From Alphaproteobacteria bacterium (GTDB lineage Bacteria; Pseudomonadota; Alphaproteobacteria; Rs-D84; CACZYB01), in contig JAEDDP010000001.1 in NCBI GenBank assembly GCA_016297965.1, positions 145,432 to 209,431 of the forward strand: a stretch of 64,000 nucleotides of DNA. Reading direction: 5' to 3'. The notes under the pieces were generated by a model. That model saw only the letters and a program-made list of their open reading frames with translations. It was not told where the DNA came from and searched no databases. Positions within the stretch are counted from its first letter, which is position 1; every line of letters begins with the position of its first letter. The position numbers were made by a program, and so were the translations under genes. Below are positions 61,876 to 64,000 of this stretch, one piece after another.

Positions 61876-62142
61876 ATGAAGGATAACAGTTTTGATATAC
61901 AGGAGCTTCTTAAAATAGGGATTCGTGCAAAAAAGGATTTGGATATTGTTCCTGTTTATTTTGCAAAGGTTTTTAATTCGGATGATGGAAAAAAGGTTTT
62001 GGGGTATCTTATTTCAATGACAATGAACAGATGCCTTCCTCCGACATCAACGGATGCAGAGTTAAGATTTTTGGAAGGTGAGCGTTTTATCGTTTCCTTT
62101 ATTCAGAATATGATTAAAAAAGGAATTGAAAATCATTCCTAA
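61876..62142 (+). CDS. Bbp19-like phage protein
   Basis: 88 residues from ATG 61876 (GGGAGAAATT upstream). FAKVFNSDDGKKVLGYLISMTMNRCLPPTSTDAELRFLEGERFIVSFIQNMIKKG matches the pattern F-x-x-V-F-x-x-x-D-G-x-x-V-L-x-x-L...D-A-E-L-R-x-x-E-G-x-R of small phage proteins (Bbp19 type) found near head genes in T7-like and Bordetella-phage-like elements. Function unknown. Supports block B belonging to the same particle. Confidence 0.7.
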   Translation: MKDNSFDIQELLKIGIRAKKDLDIVPVYFAKVFNSDDGKKVLGYLISMTMNRCLPPTSTDAELRFLEGERFIVSFIQNMIKKGIENHS

Positions 62143-62234
62143 AATTTTGTTTATAATTTAGAATTTCAACTCCTTTCTATTTGTGATTTTTTAAGCTAGA
62201 TTTTTAGTGTAGCCAAGGAACACATTCACTTTTG

Positions 62235-62266
62235 GTATATATGCAATTACTGGTTAATGTATATAC
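62235..62266 (+). promoter_or_regulatory. inverted repeat upstream of the XRE regulator
   Basis: GTATATA (62235-62241) and TATATAC (62260-62266), perfect arms 18 bases apart, overlapping a plausible promoter (TTGGTA 62233-62238). Could be the operator for autoregulation by the next gene. Confidence 0.5.
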
Positions 62267-62285
62267 GGATAAAGGAGAAAATGTT

Positions 62286-62534
62286 ATGACTAAATCAATT
62301 TTTACAGAAAATTATGCTTTATTTTTAAAGCTTCTTGTTGCATCAAGAAAACATGCAGGTTTAACACAAAAAGAAATTGCAGACAAACTTCATAAGAATC
62401 AATCTTATGTTTCAAAGTATGAAAATGGTGAACGAAGATTAGATGTTATTGAATTTGCCGATGTCGCAAATGCGATTGGTGTTGATCCATTAAAAATTAT
62501 GCAAGAACTTCTTAAAGGTTGGAAAAATAATTAA
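62286..62534 (+). CDS. XRE-family helix-turn-helix regulator
   Basis: 82 residues from ATG 62286 (AAGGAGAAAA upstream). HTH_3 fold: ARKHAGLTQKEIADKLHKNQSYVSKYENGERRLDVIEFADVANAIGVDPLKIM. Such single-domain proteins are phage-type or toxin-antitoxin-type repressors. It converges on mipZ with a 4-base overlap of the stops. Possible control of the block B genes is inference. Confidence 0.85.
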   Translation: MTKSIFTENYALFLKLLVASRKHAGLTQKEIADKLHKNQSYVSKYENGERRLDVIEFADVANAIGVDPLKIMQELLKGWKNN

Positions 62535-63343
62535 ATTTCCTGTTTAAGAGGTATATTTATAGTGTTAAGAACTGTTAAAAGTTCATTTTTCGCGGCGATA
62601 TGGGATATTGAAATTTCTGTGTCGCCGATTTTTAATAAATCAAGGATAGTTAATCCCTTTAAAAACATTTCACGGTATACCACACGTTCGCCAATTCCGG
62701 ATGTGTAGGTAAATCCGATTTTATCTTGAAGTTGTTTAAGGATGCTGTCAACTTCACGTTTGTTTTTTGCATCAATGTGTGAAATCCTGTTGCGAAGGAC
62801 AATCCAAAACAATTCATCCTTGCCAAGTTCGGCACGTTTCTTTTGTATATTCCTTATATTTTCAGTGTATTGAGATTCACTGATGATTTCCTTTGTGTTT
62901 GGATCAATGTTTGCAAGAACGTCAATGTCAACCAAACTGTCATTTACAGGTGTAAGGAGTATATCCGCATTTTTATGTCCGGCATTTGAAAGATGACTGA
63001 AAGTTCCGGGTGTATCAATTATGATTATATCATATTCGTTTTTTAAATCCTTTATTTCCGCATCAAGTTGCTCTTCATCTTCGGCCGAACTTTTTTTATT
63101 TGAAAATTGCGATGGTGTTACAACAAGATGTTCCGGCATAGGAAGTTGAAGGTTATTTTCCTTTGCATACCTTACACGATTTTCAATGTAATGGGTAAGG
63201 GTTCCTTGACGTCCATCAAGGTCAATTGTGGCAACACGATAGCCGGAATAAAGATATGCGATTGCAAGGTGTATTGACAGGGTGGATTTTCCACTTCCAC
63301 CTTTTTCATTTCCGACAACAATAACCTTTGCATTACTTTCCAT
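62531..63343 (-). CDS. mipZ: MipZ, FtsZ-ring positioning ATPase
   Basis: 270 residues from ATG 63343 (an in-frame GTG at 63349 is possible). The deviant Walker A KVIVVGNEKGGSGKSTLSIHLA, DLDGRQGTLTHYIENR, IIIDTPGTFSHL, the D-S-L-V-D-I-D...D-P...E block and GIGERVVYREMFLKGLTILDL match MipZ throughout. In Caulobacter it forms a gradient from the poles and disassembles FtsZ. ftsZ lies 4 kb upstream in this window, separated by the virion genes. Confidence 0.95.
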   Translation of the reverse strand: MESNAKVIVVGNEKGGSGKSTLSIHLAIAYLYSGYRVATIDLDGRQGTLTHYIENRVRYAKENNLQLPMPEHLVVTPSQFSNKKSSAEDEEQLDAEIKDLKNEYDIIIIDTPGTFSHLSNAGHKNADILLTPVNDSLVDIDVLANIDPNTKEIISESQYTENIRNIQKKRAELGKDELFWIVLRNRISHIDAKNKREVDSILKQLQDKIGFTYTSGIGERVVYREMFLKGLTILDLLKIGDTEISISHIAAKNELLTVLNTINIPLKQEI

Positions 63344-63465
63344 TTTCACAATATCCTTTTTATACGGAAAATTATATCATTGTTTTTTCGCAAAATAAAG
63401 AGAAAAGCAATTTTTTTTTGATTTTTTCATTTTACCGTTTTATAATGGTGTCGTGTTATCAAATT

Positions 63466-63542
63466 GCACCCATAGTTCAGTTGAATAGAATGTTGGTTTC
63501 CGGAACCAAAGGTCAGAGGTTTGAGTCCTCTTGGGTGCACCA
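63466..63542 (+). tRNA. tRNA-Arg (CCG)
   Basis: 77 nt with encoded CCA (63540-63542). Acceptor GCACCCA/TGGGTGC, D arm GTTC/GAAT, anticodon stem TTGGT/ACCAA with loop TTCCGGA (anticodon CCG), T arm AGAGG-TTTGAGT-CCTCT. All stems pair. Confidence 0.93.
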
Positions 63543-63664
63543 AAAAATTTCTTTGAATTTTCTTTTTCATTTCAATAAAAAATTAAAAAAGATCAGTTTG
63601 AATTTTTGTGAAAATTTTTTGTTATTTAAAAATCACTTGAAAAAAATATAAAAAAACTATATAG

Positions 63665-64000
63665 TGAAAATAAGTTTGAAATTTTTTCAAACTAGCGTCC
63701 GGGAGGGCGCGGGACTGTCGAAGGTCTTTTAATCCTATTAGTGCTGATGTGGCACTTAGTTCCATATCCCCGTAATCGGGGAGCCTGTGACGTATGTTCA
63801 GAGGGTTTACCCTTAAAGGTCATATGGAGTCATTTGATAGGATATGATTTTCGAACTCCCCGCCATCTTTTGGTGCCGATTTTTTTGTTGGAAATTTGTA
63901 TTACAGATGGCTAGGCCTTCTTTTCAAATTCAAAAAAATTGTAACATATAAACAAGGAAAAAACTACCACACCTTTGTCCGTGGGTTCTTACGGACCGTT
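63665..64000 (-). ncRNA. candidate structured RNA (partial; extends past window), relative of the 9.5-kb element
   Basis: No protein frame fits. The minus strand carries GTCCGT / ACGGAC (63996-63977), GCCATCT / AGATGGC, the GGGGAG...CTCCCC hairpin (63861-63778) shared with 9543-9631, then CTTCGACAG and a GTCC/GGAC hairpin. It ends in the symmetrical stem AGTTTGAAA / TTTCAAACT with an A/T-rich tail, as expected of a minus-strand transcript end. Parts (for example GACCTTTAAGGGT and GCACTAATAG) resemble the 3' end of 23S rRNA, but the near-universal GCTGAAAGCATCTAAGC helix is not preserved and no 5S gene follows. Identity therefore open. Confidence 0.45.

Noticed and set aside
63328..63651. A 107-residue frame over the tRNA-Arg gene
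   Set aside because: It contains the entire tRNA and runs through AT-rich intergenic sequence, so it is a chance frame.
63665..64000. tmRNA, RNase P RNA or SRP RNA
   Set aside because: No tag-peptide frame ending ALAA, no conserved RNase P CR-I or CR-V sequences and no SRP tetraloop motif could be found on either strand.

Overview
AT-rich chromosomal DNA of an alphaproteobacterium. The lineage call rests on GapR, the DUF1013 regulator TrcR and the FtsZ regulator MipZ, alongside an alphaproteobacterial-type FtsZ C-terminus. An uncultured, host- or gut-associated lineage is my inference from base composition and gene style, not something the sequence proves. No transposase, integrase or CRISPR array was seen.

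Layout. 0-9 kb holds the grpE 3' end, yraN, two tandem small beta-barrel proteins, an orphan VirB2-like pilin, a Cys-rich membrane protein, ruvX, acpP beside an ACP look-alike without the attachment Ser, tolB, a sugar dehydrogenase, pyk and gapR. 9.1-9.8 kb is a gene-free stretch with a degenerate palindromic repeat, a GC-rich patch and a candidate structured RNA. 9.8-13.8 kb carries rpsA, cmk and clpX. 13.9-21.9 kb carries four large exported Cys-rich proteins, with ruvA translationally coupled to one of them. 22-28 kb holds trcR, rpoD, two proteins built from a 56-residue HTH-like repeat, fabF and tag. 28-32 kb is a surface lipoprotein plus its Slam-type outer-membrane translocator. 32-45 kb has a MATE transporter, an RNA methyltransferase, csp, a P-loop kinase, efp, a LysM protein, a complete TolC/MacA/LolD-like/MacB-like export operon, a quinone reductase, TraT and a winged-helix regulator.

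45.4-62.5 kb is the most unusual part. T7-type (podovirus) virion genes sit in two blocks flanking host genes. Block A (45.5-53.2 kb): membrane/coiled-coil protein, hydrolase-like protein, holin-like protein, scaffold, an H1-like lysine/alanine repeat protein, membrane protein, major capsid protein, tail tube A and B, core protein, and the ATPase half of the large terminase. Block B (58.7-62.1 kb): portal, the nuclease half of the terminase (overlapping the portal stop), a solenoid-like membrane protein and a Bbp19-like protein. Between them lie two candidate small RNAs with pyrimidine-rich terminator loops, tRNA-Phe, two exported proteins and ftsZ. Both terminase halves keep their catalytic motifs, and no integrase, replication gene or attachment duplication is visible. 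This fits a domesticated, possibly gene-transfer-agent-like particle with a two-gene terminase better than a fresh prophage, but a decayed and rearranged prophage is not excluded.

The window ends with mipZ, tRNA-Arg(CCG) and a minus-strand structured RNA related to the one at 9.5 kb; its last third has weak resemblance to the 3' end of 23S rRNA. Consensus-like sigma-70 promoters and intrinsic terminators are abundant and were placed by eye.
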